Shown here piece after piece: positions 33,653 through 44,600 of a stretch of 64,000 nt of DNA. The notes beneath the pieces are model-generated. The model did no database searches and had not been told where the DNA came from. It saw nothing but the letters and a program-made list of their open reading frames with translations. Origin of the DNA: Natronoflexus pectinivorans (GTDB lineage: Bacteria > Bacteroidota > Bacteroidia > Bacteroidales > Marinilabiliaceae). Where the stretch lies: positions 372,001 to 436,000 of the forward strand of contig NZ_SLWK01000002.1 of assembly GCF_004345615.1 (NCBI RefSeq), given 5' to 3'. Positions within the stretch are counted from its first letter, which is position 1, and the number at the start of each line of letters is the position of its first letter. The position numbers and the translations under genes are program-made.

Positions 33653-35431
33653 ATGAGAAGTCTTTCTTTAGTGTTTTTAGGGTTAGCAATTATATTTATT
33701 GCCTTTGGTTGTTCTGATGATAAGGACTCCAAATCGTTGCCGGTTGTTGCTGCGATGGAGGTTGATCATATATCCAAATCTTCGGCTACAGTTTTAGCTC
33801 AAATAATCTCAACCGGCGGTTCTTCTGTTATGAGTTATGGCGTTTGCCTGGATGTTAATCCTTCACCCGATATAGATAATTTGTATGTGGAAGGTTCAGG
33901 AAAAAGTCCTGATGGAATTTTTTCTGTTGAGATCACTTCACTGAAAAGCGGGACAGAGTACTTTGTCCGGGCATTTGCTATTAATGAAGTAGGCATAGCA
34001 TACAGCGATGATGTAAGCTTTATTACAGACAAAAGTCCTACAAGTAAGATTTTAATCAAAGATGTTACTGATGTTTCATATACATCTGCCAGGGTTATTT
34101 CTGCCGTAAAAGTAAATGAAGGTTTTGATTTGGAAGAGTATGGCATAGTATGGGATTTTAACACAACACCTGACATGGAATCTAATAAAGTGGAGGGTGA
34201 GGAGATAGACCAGGACGGTTCCTTTATTGTTGATTTATCCGATCTTGAAAGTGGAAAGACATATTATGTGCGGGTTTATGCGATTATTGATGCAGAAGTA
34301 ATTTATGGAGAGGAATACTCTTTTAATACTCTTGAAACAGAAGTAGCAAAAATTGGACAATCAGAAATTATAGAAGTTGCTGCCAATTCTATAAAGATTA
34401 GAGCTTTAATAGAAGATGATATGGGCACATCCGTTATTTCAAGGGGCGTTTGCTGGAATACAACTGGTATGCCTGAGATAGACGATTCATTTGTTGAGGA
34501 TGAGGATGGTGGTATCGGAGAGTTTGTCACAACAGTAAGCGGCTTAAATAGCTCTACAACTTATTATTTCCGTGCTTTTGCTATCAACAGCACAGGCGTC
34601 AGTTATGGTGAAGAAATGGTAGTTGAAACAGACGCTGCTGAACTGGCCCGGGTTTTTGCTGGAGGAATTGAGAGCCAAACAGGTATCACTGCCAACTATT
34701 TAGGACGTGTTCCAAATGATGGAGGTTCACCTGTTACCAGCCGCGGAGTATCCTGGAGCAAAGAACCCAATCCTACAATAGAGTACAATCATATAATAGA
34801 AGGTGAAGGAACTGGAACTTATCGAACAAGAATTGAGTGGCTTGAACCGAATACAAAATACTATGTAAGAGGTTTTGCCATCAATGGGGAAGGAATCGCG
34901 TATGGCCCTGAAATAACCTTCACTACTAATAAAGCAAATGTTACCTATACTTTACACCGATCAGCTAACCCAACGGCAGATGAGTTGGATGCATACGAGC
35001 GGATCACAGTTGCTATGGATGAGGCATTATATTATTATAATAAGTATACTGCTTTTGAAAAGCATCTAAATGTATATTATAATCCCGATGTTCCAACAGC
35101 TGATGGTAACTTTAACGGAACCATTCGCTTTGGGAACAAAAATACCATGCAAAAGGTAACTGCTATGCATGAAATTGCTCATACTGTAGGGGTAGGAACA
35201 ACAAATCATTGGAGGAGTAACCTGATTGTTGGAGGGGTGTACCAAGGTGCTAATGCCACATCGATGCTAAGATATCTTACAGGAAATGCAACTGCAAGAC
35301 TAAATGGAGATGCTGCTCATTTTTGGCCTTATGGGTTGAATTTTTATCATGAGTACAGTTCGGAGCAGGATCTTATAAACCATTGTAAAATAGTTTATTC
35401 TATGACTTTGGATGGTCTTGGTAACTGGTAA
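33653..35431 (+). CDS. Lipoprotein with four FnIII-like repeats and a zincin-type metallopeptidase-like domain
   Basis: 592 residues. A lipoprotein signal (LVFLGLAIIFIAFGCSDD, Cys at about residue 20) is followed by four repeats of about 95 residues of fibronectin-III-like type, each with a SYGVxWxxxPxP core and ending TxYxVRAFAIxxxGxxYG (about 35-425). The C-terminal domain (about 430-592) has HEIAHTVGVGTTNHW (His at about residue 506), an HExxH zinc-ligand pattern with a following T-N-H, as in metzincin/gluzincin-like peptidases. GDAAHFWPYGLNF follows. Neighbouring genes are a LamG/BNR protein and a GH128-type enzyme, so it could act on glycoproteins or be a binding protein that kept the fold. 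Activity is unproven. Confidence 0.75.
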   Translation: MRSLSLVFLGLAIIFIAFGCSDDKDSKSLPVVAAMEVDHISKSSATVLAQIISTGGSSVMSYGVCLDVNPSPDIDNLYVEGSGKSPDGIFSVEITSLKSGTEYFVRAFAINEVGIAYSDDVSFITDKSPTSKILIKDVTDVSYTSARVISAVKVNEGFDLEEYGIVWDFNTTPDMESNKVEGEEIDQDGSFIVDLSDLESGKTYYVRVYAIIDAEVIYGEEYSFNTLETEVAKIGQSEIIEVAANSIKIRALIEDDMGTSVISRGVCWNTTGMPEIDDSFVEDEDGGIGEFVTTVSGLNSSTTYYFRAFAINSTGVSYGEEMVVETDAAELARVFAGGIESQTGITANYLGRVPNDGGSPVTSRGVSWSKEPNPTIEYNHIIEGEGTGTYRTRIEWLEPNTKYYVRGFAINGEGIAYGPEITFTTNKANVTYTLHRSANPTADELDAYERITVAMDEALYYYNKYTAFEKHLNVYYNPDVPTADGNFNGTIRFGNKNTMQKVTAMHEIAHTVGVGTTNHWRSNLIVGGVYQGANATSMLRYLTGNATARLNGDAAHFWPYGLNFYHEYSSEQDLINHCKIVYSMTLDGLGNW

Positions 35432-35536
35432 TTTAATATCACAAATTATGACTTGCACTCATGGAAACAGCAATATTCTATTAGAGTTATATAATTGAAG
35501 AAACGTTTAACCAGAAACTTAAATATATTTTTTCAA

Positions 35537-38290
35537 ATGAATAAACATTACTATTCCATAGGAGAAGGTTTATTATCAAAACTTATTTCCTTAGATAAAC
35601 TGGTATCAGTCAGAAACAGACTTAGACTGGTTTTTGCTATCCCGGTGTTTTTGCTGATGTTCTCGACCATGGCCATTACTCCTGAAGTCGTTGAATTTCT
35701 TGAGAATGAAAACCGGGTTTTGGATCAACCTTATGAGCTGCATATTACTGCGGATGAAAATCCTTTAGTTAATAGCACAATCTCTTTAAATCATGTGGAT
35801 GGTTGGGTTTTCTTTTTAAATATTAAACCTTCTGTTGTAAATGAAAATTATATCGACAATATTTTAGTCAATGGTGAACCTTTTCAGCATGGAGTAAACG
35901 GTCGTATCGGTATTTATGCTCATGGAGCTGTGCTAATGCCTCACGGATCAGGTTTTCGGCCATTGACGGTTTTCACTGAAGAAGGATTTGAAGGCGAATC
36001 ACGTGAGTTGGATTTGCACACCTACCACAACAATTTAGGTGATTTCAACAATGAGATTCGGTCATTTATTCTTAAAAGAGGGTATCAGGCAACATTTGCT
36101 GTTAATTCTGATGGTTTAGGTTATAGTCGGGTTTTTATCGCCGATCAGGAAGATGTTGAAATCGATGTTATGCCTGAACTATTAAATGGAACAGTTTCAT
36201 TTGTTCGGGTATTTCGTCATCAATGGGTCAGTAAAAAAGGATGGGCCGGTTGGAATATGGATGAAGTTAGAAGAACAAATTCGACCTGGTATTATGACTG
36301 GGGAGCAGGAGGGAACACTTCATTGGATTATGAATATGTACCCAACAAGCATAATGCTGGTTGGCCAGGTTGGAATGAAATTAATAACAAGCAGAACATC
36401 TCCCATTTGATGGGATTCAATGAGCCAGATCGTCCCGATCAGGCTAATATGACTTTTGATGCTGCTTTGGCCATGTGGCCTGAATATATGAAGTCCGGAC
36501 TCCGAATTGGTTCCCCGGCAACTTCTGATCCCTTTAACAACTGGTCTCTATTTAATTTTATTGACAAATGTGATGAGCTTGACTATCGAGTTGACTTTGT
36601 TGTTATACATGCATATTGGGGCGGAATGACCCCAAGACAATGGTACGACAGGCTTCTTCATGTACATGAGCGCACAGGAGGTCGTCCAATTTGGATCAAG
36701 GAGTGGAACAACGGAGCCAACTGGACCAATGAGTGGTGGCCTGAATCCTGGGAAGATAAGTTGCAGAAACAATTAAACGATTTGCAAGGAATTCTTAATG
36801 TTCTTGATACCACTTCTTTTGTTGAAAGATATTCTATTTATAGCTGGGTAGAGGCGCATCGTGAGATGTTCCAGAATGGAGAGTTTACACCTGCAGGTGC
36901 ATATTATGCCAGTACGACACCTCCTATAGGATATAATTCAGCTTTTGAAGTTATTCCAAGCTGGTCGTACCGTAAGCCTGAATTGTCAGGAAGACATTTA
37001 ACCTTGTCCAACAGCATTAGTTTGTCGTGGACTGATCCCAATGGTGATTTATCTCAATCCTATATTATTGAGAAGAAAACCGGGAATGGCAGCTTTGAAG
37101 TAATTTATAATTCCAGTGATGTTTCGGTTCGAACATTTGCTGACCCTGTGGATCCAAATGTTTCAGGGATTACAACTTATCGTCTGGGTTTAGAGTCTAT
37201 GTTTGGGGGGTATGTTTATTCCAATGAATATTCTTTCTATCAAACAGAGGGAGACCAACAAATTCAGGCAGGAAAATTTCCTGTTAACAACCCTGATTGG
37301 TCAAGAGTGATATTCGCCGAAAGATTTTCTGAAAATCCGATGGTTTTGTTGGGAGCTCCATCTTTTCAAAACGTTGTAGCATATTCAACCAGGGTCAATT
37401 CGGCTTCTGTAAATTCATTTAATTTCCGTTTGCATCCATGGAATTACATCAGCAATCCAAATTTCAATTCAATTGATCAATTATCTACCATAGCATTGGT
37501 TGCAGGTAATTATAATTTTGGAGGATTAAAAGCCGAAACCAAAGCTGTTACAGGAGTTACTCAGGATTGGGTGGCAGTAACATTTGATGAGTCCTTTGAG
37601 ACAGTTCCAGCTGTGTTCTGTACACAGGTGTCCAACAGTAACAATTTCGCGACAGTTGTAGCGGTAAGGAATATTACCACTGAGGGATTTGAGGTTGCCA
37701 TCAGAAAAGAGGAAGGAGTTACTTCCAATGTGTTTGGAGAGCGGATTAATTATCTGGCTATTGAAACCGGTACCGGAGAAGTTGATGGCAAAAGAATCAC
37801 TGTTGGACGCTCAGAAGAAGGTTCAGGAATAACATCTCAACCTGTTAATATAACCTTTGATAATACATATTCGGAGCCTGGGGTTTTTGCAGGCTTGCAA
37901 TCAACAAATAATCCATTTGCATCTGTTGTAAGGCATCATAACCTTCAGGCCGGATCGGTGAATTTGTTACGACAAAGGGAGATGTCCGGTGCTATAGTGC
38001 CTATCCAATCCGATGTATTGGCATGGATGATCATCGATTTTGCTGCCGATCAGTCAACCAGTATTGGAGGAATCCAAAACTCTAACAGCCTAAAGATTTT
38101 CCCAAATCCCACAAGAGGAGTTTTGTTTTTGAATATTGATCAACCTGCAAAAATAGAGGTTGTAGATATGTTTGGAAGGTTACAGATTGAAACAGTTGCG
38201 ATAAACCAGATAGATGTGAGTTCATTGCCATCAGGATTTTATATTCTGAAAGTAGAGGATCATCAACCTGTCAGGTTTTTAAAGCAATAA
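35537..38290 (+). CDS. GH128-type glycoside hydrolase (putative beta-1,3-glucanase), T9SS-secreted
   Basis: 917 residues from the ATG at 35537; a TTG at 35495 would add 14 residues. A membrane or signal segment (LRLVFAIPVFLLMFSTMA) precedes an N-terminal sandwich. A betagamma-crystallin-like domain (about 140-200, TVFTEEGFEGESRELDL, NNEIRSFILKRGY) follows. The GH128/Asl1-like catalytic domain (about 215-465) has candidate catalytic Glu residues in LMGFNEPDRP (about residue 294) and WIKEWNNGANW (about 387). Next is a FnIII-like domain, then two H-type-lectin-like or similar sandwich domains (QAGKFPVNNPDWSRVIFAERF, PVNITFDNTYSEPGVFAGLQ) and a T9SS type-A domain (IFPNPTRGVLFLNI). GH128 enzymes cut beta-1,3-glucans, which suggests laminarin- or curdlan-like substrates. 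A terminator follows. Confidence 0.8.
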   Translation: MNKHYYSIGEGLLSKLISLDKLVSVRNRLRLVFAIPVFLLMFSTMAITPEVVEFLENENRVLDQPYELHITADENPLVNSTISLNHVDGWVFFLNIKPSVVNENYIDNILVNGEPFQHGVNGRIGIYAHGAVLMPHGSGFRPLTVFTEEGFEGESRELDLHTYHNNLGDFNNEIRSFILKRGYQATFAVNSDGLGYSRVFIADQEDVEIDVMPELLNGTVSFVRVFRHQWVSKKGWAGWNMDEVRRTNSTWYYDWGAGGNTSLDYEYVPNKHNAGWPGWNEINNKQNISHLMGFNEPDRPDQANMTFDAALAMWPEYMKSGLRIGSPATSDPFNNWSLFNFIDKCDELDYRVDFVVIHAYWGGMTPRQWYDRLLHVHERTGGRPIWIKEWNNGANWTNEWWPESWEDKLQKQLNDLQGILNVLDTTSFVERYSIYSWVEAHREMFQNGEFTPAGAYYASTTPPIGYNSAFEVIPSWSYRKPELSGRHLTLSNSISLSWTDPNGDLSQSYIIEKKTGNGSFEVIYNSSDVSVRTFADPVDPNVSGITTYRLGLESMFGGYVYSNEYSFYQTEGDQQIQAGKFPVNNPDWSRVIFAERFSENPMVLLGAPSFQNVVAYSTRVNSASVNSFNFRLHPWNYISNPNFNSIDQLSTIALVAGNYNFGGLKAETKAVTGVTQDWVAVTFDESFETVPAVFCTQVSNSNNFATVVAVRNITTEGFEVAIRKEEGVTSNVFGERINYLAIETGTGEVDGKRITVGRSEEGSGITSQPVNITFDNTYSEPGVFAGLQSTNNPFASVVRHHNLQAGSVNLLRQREMSGAIVPIQSDVLAWMIIDFAADQSTSIGGIQNSNSLKIFPNPTRGVLFLNIDQPAKIEVVDMFGRLQIETVAINQIDVSSLPSGFYILKVEDHQPVRFLKQ

Positions 38291-38311
38291 TTTGAAGGTG
38301 TTAATTTTTTC

Positions 38312-38353
38312 AGCCGGGTAGTTCAATTTAATTGGATTACCCGGCTTTTTTTT
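38312..38353 (+). terminator. Rho-independent terminator of the GH128 gene
   Basis: Perfect 9-bp GC-rich arms (AGCCGGGTA and TACCCGGCT) with a 17-nt loop run into eight T residues, 22 bp after the stop codon. Confidence 0.85.
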
Positions 38354-38840
38354 AACTACTATTGAATTTTTGAAATGTTATAATCGAATTTGTGCTAATA
38401 TTTAACGGAAGGTTTTAATCATTTTTAACAGTCTGTATTTTTATTTTTGTTTAAATATCAATCAGATAATCAGGGTGGTGTAATTTTTTTAGATTAGTGT
38501 TAAAGTTTGTGTTTTGCTGTGGTTGTTTTATATGAAATTCCATTTTGGTTTATTATTTTTATGCTTTCAACTTATACTATCCCATCATTCTTTGGTCTTT
38601 AATTGAATTCGCCTTTTATTTCATTACCCAAGATTTTTAAAAATTAGATCCGATTTTACACTCTGCTCTAATTGTATAAAAGTGTTATGTACTTGAAATC
38701 ATTCAGATATATTATCAGATGGTTGTGTTAATTTGATTTCGGTGCATATTTAATGATCATGAAATGAGGTTGTTGTGACGCTTGTCGAATTTCTTATAGT
38801 TTATGTTGATTTATTGCAAAACATATAGAATATGAGAAAA

Positions 38841-38848
38841 TATATTTG
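38841..38848 (+). promoter_or_regulatory. Bacteroidota -7 promoter element (TATATTTG) for the FAS1/SusCD locus
   Basis: TATATTTG is a full match to TAnnTTTG, 141 bp before the first FAS1 lipoprotein start, with a TTG about 24 bp upstream in the position of a -33 element. It implies a 5' leader of about 130 nt. Confidence 0.5.
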
Positions 38849-38988
38849 TAGTGTTAAAAAAGATTTTTTTTAACACTTATTTCAAAAGAGTCATAATTAC
38901 TGTAAAGAATGTCCTTCCTATCACCCAATATCACAGAAGTCTGTTTATTGTATTTATCATCATACTTTAATTAAATTTTAATATTAAG

Positions 38989-41559
38989 ATGAAGCAAAGA
39001 ATTTGGAAACGAAATTCTCGTTATGTCATAACGGCTTTCTTTTTTCTGGCAGGAATGCTTGCGATGGTTTCCTGCGAGGATGATTACCTATATACCGAAA
39101 AGGAACCAGAGTGGCTTGGTGAGAGTATCTATGATTATCTGGCAGAGGATGGTAATTTCAATTATTATCTGCGGATTATTGATGATGTTGGGTACGCTGA
39201 GGTGATGAAGCGCACAGGCAGTAAAACCGTGTTTGCTGCCAATGATGAAGCGTTTGAGAGGTTTTTTCAGGGTAATCCTTGGGGTGTTACCCGCTATGAA
39301 GAACTTTCGTTAGCTCAAAAGAATATATTACTTAACTTTAGTTCCATTGATAATGCCTACCTAATTGAAACATTGGCTAACTTCTATGGCAGCGGACAGC
39401 TAAACAGAGGAACCGCTTTACGTCGTGCTTCGTCTATTTCAGTTCTTGATACTGTAGGTTTTGAATCTGGAGCACAATTACCTGACGGACCACACTGGGA
39501 TTCATTCCGCCAATCGGGTCTTTATCTTGTAAAAGATGATTCTCCATGGCCGCTTGTTCATTTTCTCGACAGACCTTTGCGCAGAGCTGGTATCAGCGAC
39601 AGCGATTTCGAATTAATTACTGGTGTTCAAAGAAGTGGGGATGACGCATTTATCTTTGATAGCAGAATTATTGAAAGGGACATCACCTGTAAAAACGGAT
39701 ACATTCATATTTTGGAGGAGGTTCTTGTTCCCAGAGTAAATATGGCACAACACATTGCAGAAAATGAGCGTACCACAATTTTTTCTAGTTTACTTGAGCG
39801 GTTTAGTGCTCCTTATCCTGCCATGGATTTAACTGATAATTATCGCCAGATTAACCCCGGATTTAACGATACCATATACACAAAAGAGTATTTCAGTCTG
39901 GTAGGAGGACGAATTCAATATCCGGATTTTACTATGATTAGTGATCAATACTGGTTGCCTTTTAATCCCGGTTGGAATAGTTATCAAAATCCTACCTCCG
40001 CAGGATTACAGGCTGATATGGGTGCCATTTTCGTACCTACTGATGAAACAATGGAGTTTTATTTTAACAGTGGGAGTGGTGCCATACTGAAAGATCGTTA
40101 TGGAAGCTGGGAAAATGTTCCTGATGACATAGCCGCATTGTTACTCAGAAGACATATGCGAACCTCTTTTCTTGAATCGGTACCTGCTCGTTTTCATCGG
40201 TTGAGAGATGCAGAGAACTCTCCGATTCCTATTTCAACTTCTGATATTGAGAGTGCTTATGTAGGGGTTAATGGAGTCGTATATCACACGAGCAATGTGT
40301 ATCCTCCAGATGATTTTATCTCTATATACGGTCCGGTTTTGTTTAGTGAAGACACGAGAGTATTCAATTGGGGAATCCGTCAAAATGACTTCCGACTCTA
40401 TTTGAACTCCCTGGTTTCACGTTATAGCTTTTTTGTACCAACCGATGAGTTTTTTGAGAATTACATTGATCCGTATGCCTTTGGAATGGACCAAAAAGCG
40501 GCACTTAAATTTTGGTATAATACCGAAACAGAGGCTGTAAATGCCACTGTTTATGAGTACGACCCATTTAATCAAACAATTGGAGACTCTTTGAGAGTTA
40601 TTACGACCTCTGCATTTTTAGCAAATCGTTTGCTTGACCTGCTCGATTCTCATATTGTTATTGGCGATGTTGAGTCCGGTGCTCGTTATTACAGGACGAA
40701 AGGGAATAATACCATACGTATTCAGGGTGCTGGCGAGAACTTAACAATTCAAGGTGGTGGTGATATCGAAAATGGTGCCATCGTAAATGTTACAGAGGTC
40801 TACAATCAGGAGAATGGACGTACATATTTTATTGATAAGCCAATTCAAACGCCACTTAGATCTGTTTATGCTATATTAAGCGAAACACCTGAGTTTAACG
40901 AGTTTTTTAATCTCATGTCTGGTTTTCCTCCCCCTGCTACATCGCAGGATCCGGATAGACGTATTTTTGTAACAGGGAATAACTTTTTTGGCATTGATTT
41001 TTCAACAAGATTCTTCAATACTTTCCACTATACAGTTTATGTTCCCACAAATGATGCGGTTAATGATGCCATAGAGCAGGGATTAATATCTCCATGGATC
41101 AGTAGACCGGGCATTCAGGGAATTGAAGATATGGATGAAGGACCTGCACGTCAGGCAGCCATTGATCAACTTGAAAGATTTATCAGATATCATTTTCAGG
41201 ATAATTCACTTTTCATAGGAGGTCAAGCTTTCACAGGGTTATTTCAAACCTCTACCATTAAACTTGATGATGAAGAGACTCTTTTTAGAACCTATCAAGA
41301 TAAATATTATCGTGTTAGAGCTCAAAGTAGTGGGGAAGACCTTGTTCTTACCACGGAAATAGAAGAGAATATAGATGTGGTAAGTGCCAGAGTTAGAACC
41401 GATAGTGGTCTTTATAACATCATGGCCAGGGATTATATTTTTAATTCAAACCCAGGAAATGTTGTGAATCTCGAAAGTGCTCTTTATACCAATTCGTCTA
41501 TAACAACTTCCTCAACAGCTGTAATACATCAAATTGATAATGTGTTAAGGTTTGAATAA
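38989..41559 (+). CDS. Fasciclin (FAS1)-domain lipoprotein, first of SusCD locus
   Basis: 856 residues. A lipoprotein signal (AFFFLAGMLAMVSCEDD, Cys at about residue 30) is followed by several FAS1-type units, recognisable by LAEDGNFNYYLRIIDDVGYAEVMKRTGSKTVFAANDEAF, IHILEEVLVPRVNMAQ, FVPTDETMEFYF, VYVPTNDAVNDAI and a C-terminal STAVIHQIDNVLRF. FAS1 domains mediate adhesion and protein or glycan contact. The gene is 127 bp before a SusC gene and starts the plus-strand run. A surface lipoprotein in this place would usually be a SusE/F- or SGBP-like glycan binder, so a glycan- or matrix-binding role is inferred. Confidence 0.78.
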   Translation: MKQRIWKRNSRYVITAFFFLAGMLAMVSCEDDYLYTEKEPEWLGESIYDYLAEDGNFNYYLRIIDDVGYAEVMKRTGSKTVFAANDEAFERFFQGNPWGVTRYEELSLAQKNILLNFSSIDNAYLIETLANFYGSGQLNRGTALRRASSISVLDTVGFESGAQLPDGPHWDSFRQSGLYLVKDDSPWPLVHFLDRPLRRAGISDSDFELITGVQRSGDDAFIFDSRIIERDITCKNGYIHILEEVLVPRVNMAQHIAENERTTIFSSLLERFSAPYPAMDLTDNYRQINPGFNDTIYTKEYFSLVGGRIQYPDFTMISDQYWLPFNPGWNSYQNPTSAGLQADMGAIFVPTDETMEFYFNSGSGAILKDRYGSWENVPDDIAALLLRRHMRTSFLESVPARFHRLRDAENSPIPISTSDIESAYVGVNGVVYHTSNVYPPDDFISIYGPVLFSEDTRVFNWGIRQNDFRLYLNSLVSRYSFFVPTDEFFENYIDPYAFGMDQKAALKFWYNTETEAVNATVYEYDPFNQTIGDSLRVITTSAFLANRLLDLLDSHIVIGDVESGARYYRTKGNNTIRIQGAGENLTIQGGGDIENGAIVNVTEVYNQENGRTYFIDKPIQTPLRSVYAILSETPEFNEFFNLMSGFPPPATSQDPDRRIFVTGNNFFGIDFSTRFFNTFHYTVYVPTNDAVNDAIEQGLISPWISRPGIQGIEDMDEGPARQAAIDQLERFIRYHFQDNSLFIGGQAFTGLFQTSTIKLDDEETLFRTYQDKYYRVRAQSSGEDLVLTTEIEENIDVVSARVRTDSGLYNIMARDYIFNSNPGNVVNLESALYTNSSITTSSTAVIHQIDNVLRFE

Positions 41560-41686
41560 GATAAGGTTGTCATGGTTAGAGTAAAGATAAACGGCATGAA
41601 AAGTGGGAAAAATTATCCCACATCACATCGAGAATGGAATTTATTTTAATAGGGTTTATCCCTGGTAAATATATAATTATAATCAG

Positions 41687-44600
41687 ATGAAGATTAATTT
41701 TTCAGCATTAACATTCATACTTTGCATGCTTTTTCTCTGCGGAGATTATATGCAAGCTCAGGAAAGCAATGTAGTGGTTCAGGGAACTGTTACTTCGGCC
41801 ACCGATGGTGAAACTCTTATAGGAGTAAATGTTATCGAGATCGATAACACCAATAGGATGGTAGGTGCCACGGTAACAGATTTAAATGGGCGGTATCTGC
41901 TTGTTGTTCGAAACCCACAGAACCGTCTTGTTTTTAGTTTTATATCTTTTGTTAGTCAATCCATAGAAGTTGGCGATCAGCGACGAATTGATGTTCAACT
42001 GCAAGAGGAGATTCAGGAGTTGATGGATGTTACCATTACTGCAGAACGTACGTACTCAGACGGGGCTTTTGCGATTCCTCAACGAGAGATTTCCATGGCA
42101 ATGTCTACAATTAGTTCCCAAGCGTTTGAGGGAGTTCAGGTAACATCCTTGGATGATGCACTACAGGGACGTGTTCCCGGTTTTGATATTGTAGGTTCCT
42201 CCGGTGACCCCGGAAGTGGCTCAACCATGCGAATTAGAGGGACTGCTTCCATTAATGCCAATGCGCAACCATTGATTGTATTAAATGGTATACCATATGA
42301 ACAACCAGTCGATCCAAGTTTTGACTTCTCAAGTGCCAATGAGGAGCAATTTGCAAACATGTTGAGTATTAATCCGGATGATATCGAAGAGATCACTGTG
42401 TTAAGAGATGCTGCTTCAACAGCCATTTGGGGTTCTCGTGGAGCCAATGGGGTTTTACAAATTAAAACCAAGGAAGGAACCAGAGGTCCCACCAGGGTTC
42501 AGTACTCTTATCGTTTGTCACGCGCCACCATTCCTCAAGGCATCAAGATGCTTACGGGGGATGACTATACCATGATGATACGACAGGCTTATTTTAACCC
42601 GTTTCAAAATGAAACGGCAGCGAATATTCCTGAATTGATGTATGACCCTACATTTCCTGAATACCAGAATTTTAACAATAATGTAAACTGGTTTGATGAG
42701 GTTACCAGAACCGGTTACAAACATGATCATTATATTACTCTGACCGGTGGAGGTGAACGCGCTCGGTTTAGGGTTTCCGGGGGGTTCTTGGAAGAACAAG
42801 GTACTGTAATCGGAAATAGTTTAAGCAGGATATCTTCACGTGCTTATCTTGATTACGCCGTTTCTGACAGGATCCGATTCATATCGGAGTTCTCGTTTAC
42901 ATATACAGACCATGATCGTCCCTGGCGTGTAAATAACGACGCACCTACAATTCTGGATTTGGCCTACCGTAAAATGCCAAACGTTAGTGTTTACCAGCAG
43001 GATTTACAAGGAAATAGCACCAATATTTATTACAATATTTCCAGAGATTCTGATTTGCATGCTGCTCAGAGAGATATGTTTAATCCCGTGGCCATAGCTA
43101 ATTTGGCTACCAATAACGTGCAGAATTATAGAATTCTGCCAACATTCCGTTTGCAGTACGATATGCTGCCCAGGACTGACAGGCAGATGTTGCGTTATAA
43201 CATGTATGTCTCTTTTGATGTGAATAACGACAAAGTATCAAGATTCTTGCCGGCCGAAGCATCCAATCTGGTTTGGAACAATGAGATGGTAAATCTTGCC
43301 GACCATAACGATTCTGAGAATGTTACAGTCTATACCGACCATAATATTTCCTGGCAGCCCAACATAGCAAATCCCAACCATTTCTTGTTGCTTTATGGTT
43401 CTGTTCAGGCCACAACCGGAAGTAATATGAGGCACAGAAACGCAACTGCTAATTTACCTTCAGGACAAATCGTGGATGCATCCGCTTTGGGTTTTATTAA
43501 TGACTTTCACACAGATCGATACAGTTACAGATCAAATGCATTGCTTTTGAGAGGACACTATTCCTACATGTCCAGATATATTTTGAGTGCAGTATTCAGG
43601 CGTGATGGAAGCACCAAGTTTGGCGATAACTACAAATATGGAAATTTCCCCGGCGTATCTGCAAAATGGATCATTTCTGATGAAAGGTTTATGGATTTTT
43701 CAAATAACTGGTTAAGCATGTTGGCGGTTCGACCCAGTTGGGGTATTACCGGAAACCAACCCGCCCATGAATATCTTCATTTCAGTCGCTATGCTCCTTA
43801 TGGAAGTTATATGGATATGAGTGCTACCCGTCCATCAACATTACAGCTTTCAGATTTGAGATGGGAAACCACCACTTCATTAAACTATGGATTTGATTTG
43901 GGATTTCTTAATGACAGATTCAATCTTAAATTGGATCTTTATGATCAGAGAACGGAGGATTTGTTAATGAAAGACTTGTCAATTCCTTCATCCTCAGGTC
44001 ATGGTCTAATTCCTTGGCAGAATGTTGGAACCATGGATAACAAAGGTTGGGAGATAGAAATGTGGACCAGCAATGCCATACGTGCCAATGACTGGACCAT
44101 TGACTTTAACTTCAACATAGCTAATTTTGTTAATACCATTGTTGAGCTTAGAGATGATATCCTGGATAATTATAATTCTGATTTCAATTTTGAAAATGGT
44201 AGTTACCTGACGCGTGTTCAGGAAGGTAATCCGTTTGGATCAATTTATGGATTCCGTTTTAAGGGAGTTTACCAATACGATGAGTATATTCCAGGAGTTC
44301 AGGAGAGTGCACCTGTTGCTCGCGATAGAAATGGAAATGTCATTGTGGATGCCAATGGTGATCCGTTGCCAATGATGTTCGCATACGGCCGCAGTAACCA
44401 ATACCAGTTTAGAGGAGGAGATGCCATTTATGAAGACATAAATAATGATGGTTCAATAGATGAATTGGATATCGTTTATCTTGGAGATTCCAACCCCGAT
44501 TTTAGTGGTGGATTTGGAGCCACCGTACGTTTTAGAAACTGGAGAATGACCCCGTTTTTTAACTTTCGTGTAGGTCATAAAATTGTGAATCACGCCAAGA

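Larger units (their letters stand above)
38291..38988. other. Long AT-rich intergenic region ahead of the FAS1/SusCD locus
   Basis: 698 bp with no credible gene. It holds the terminator of the GH128 gene at its start and a TAnnTTTG element at 38841; the rest is unassigned and could hold a long leader or regulator sites. Confidence 0.5.
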
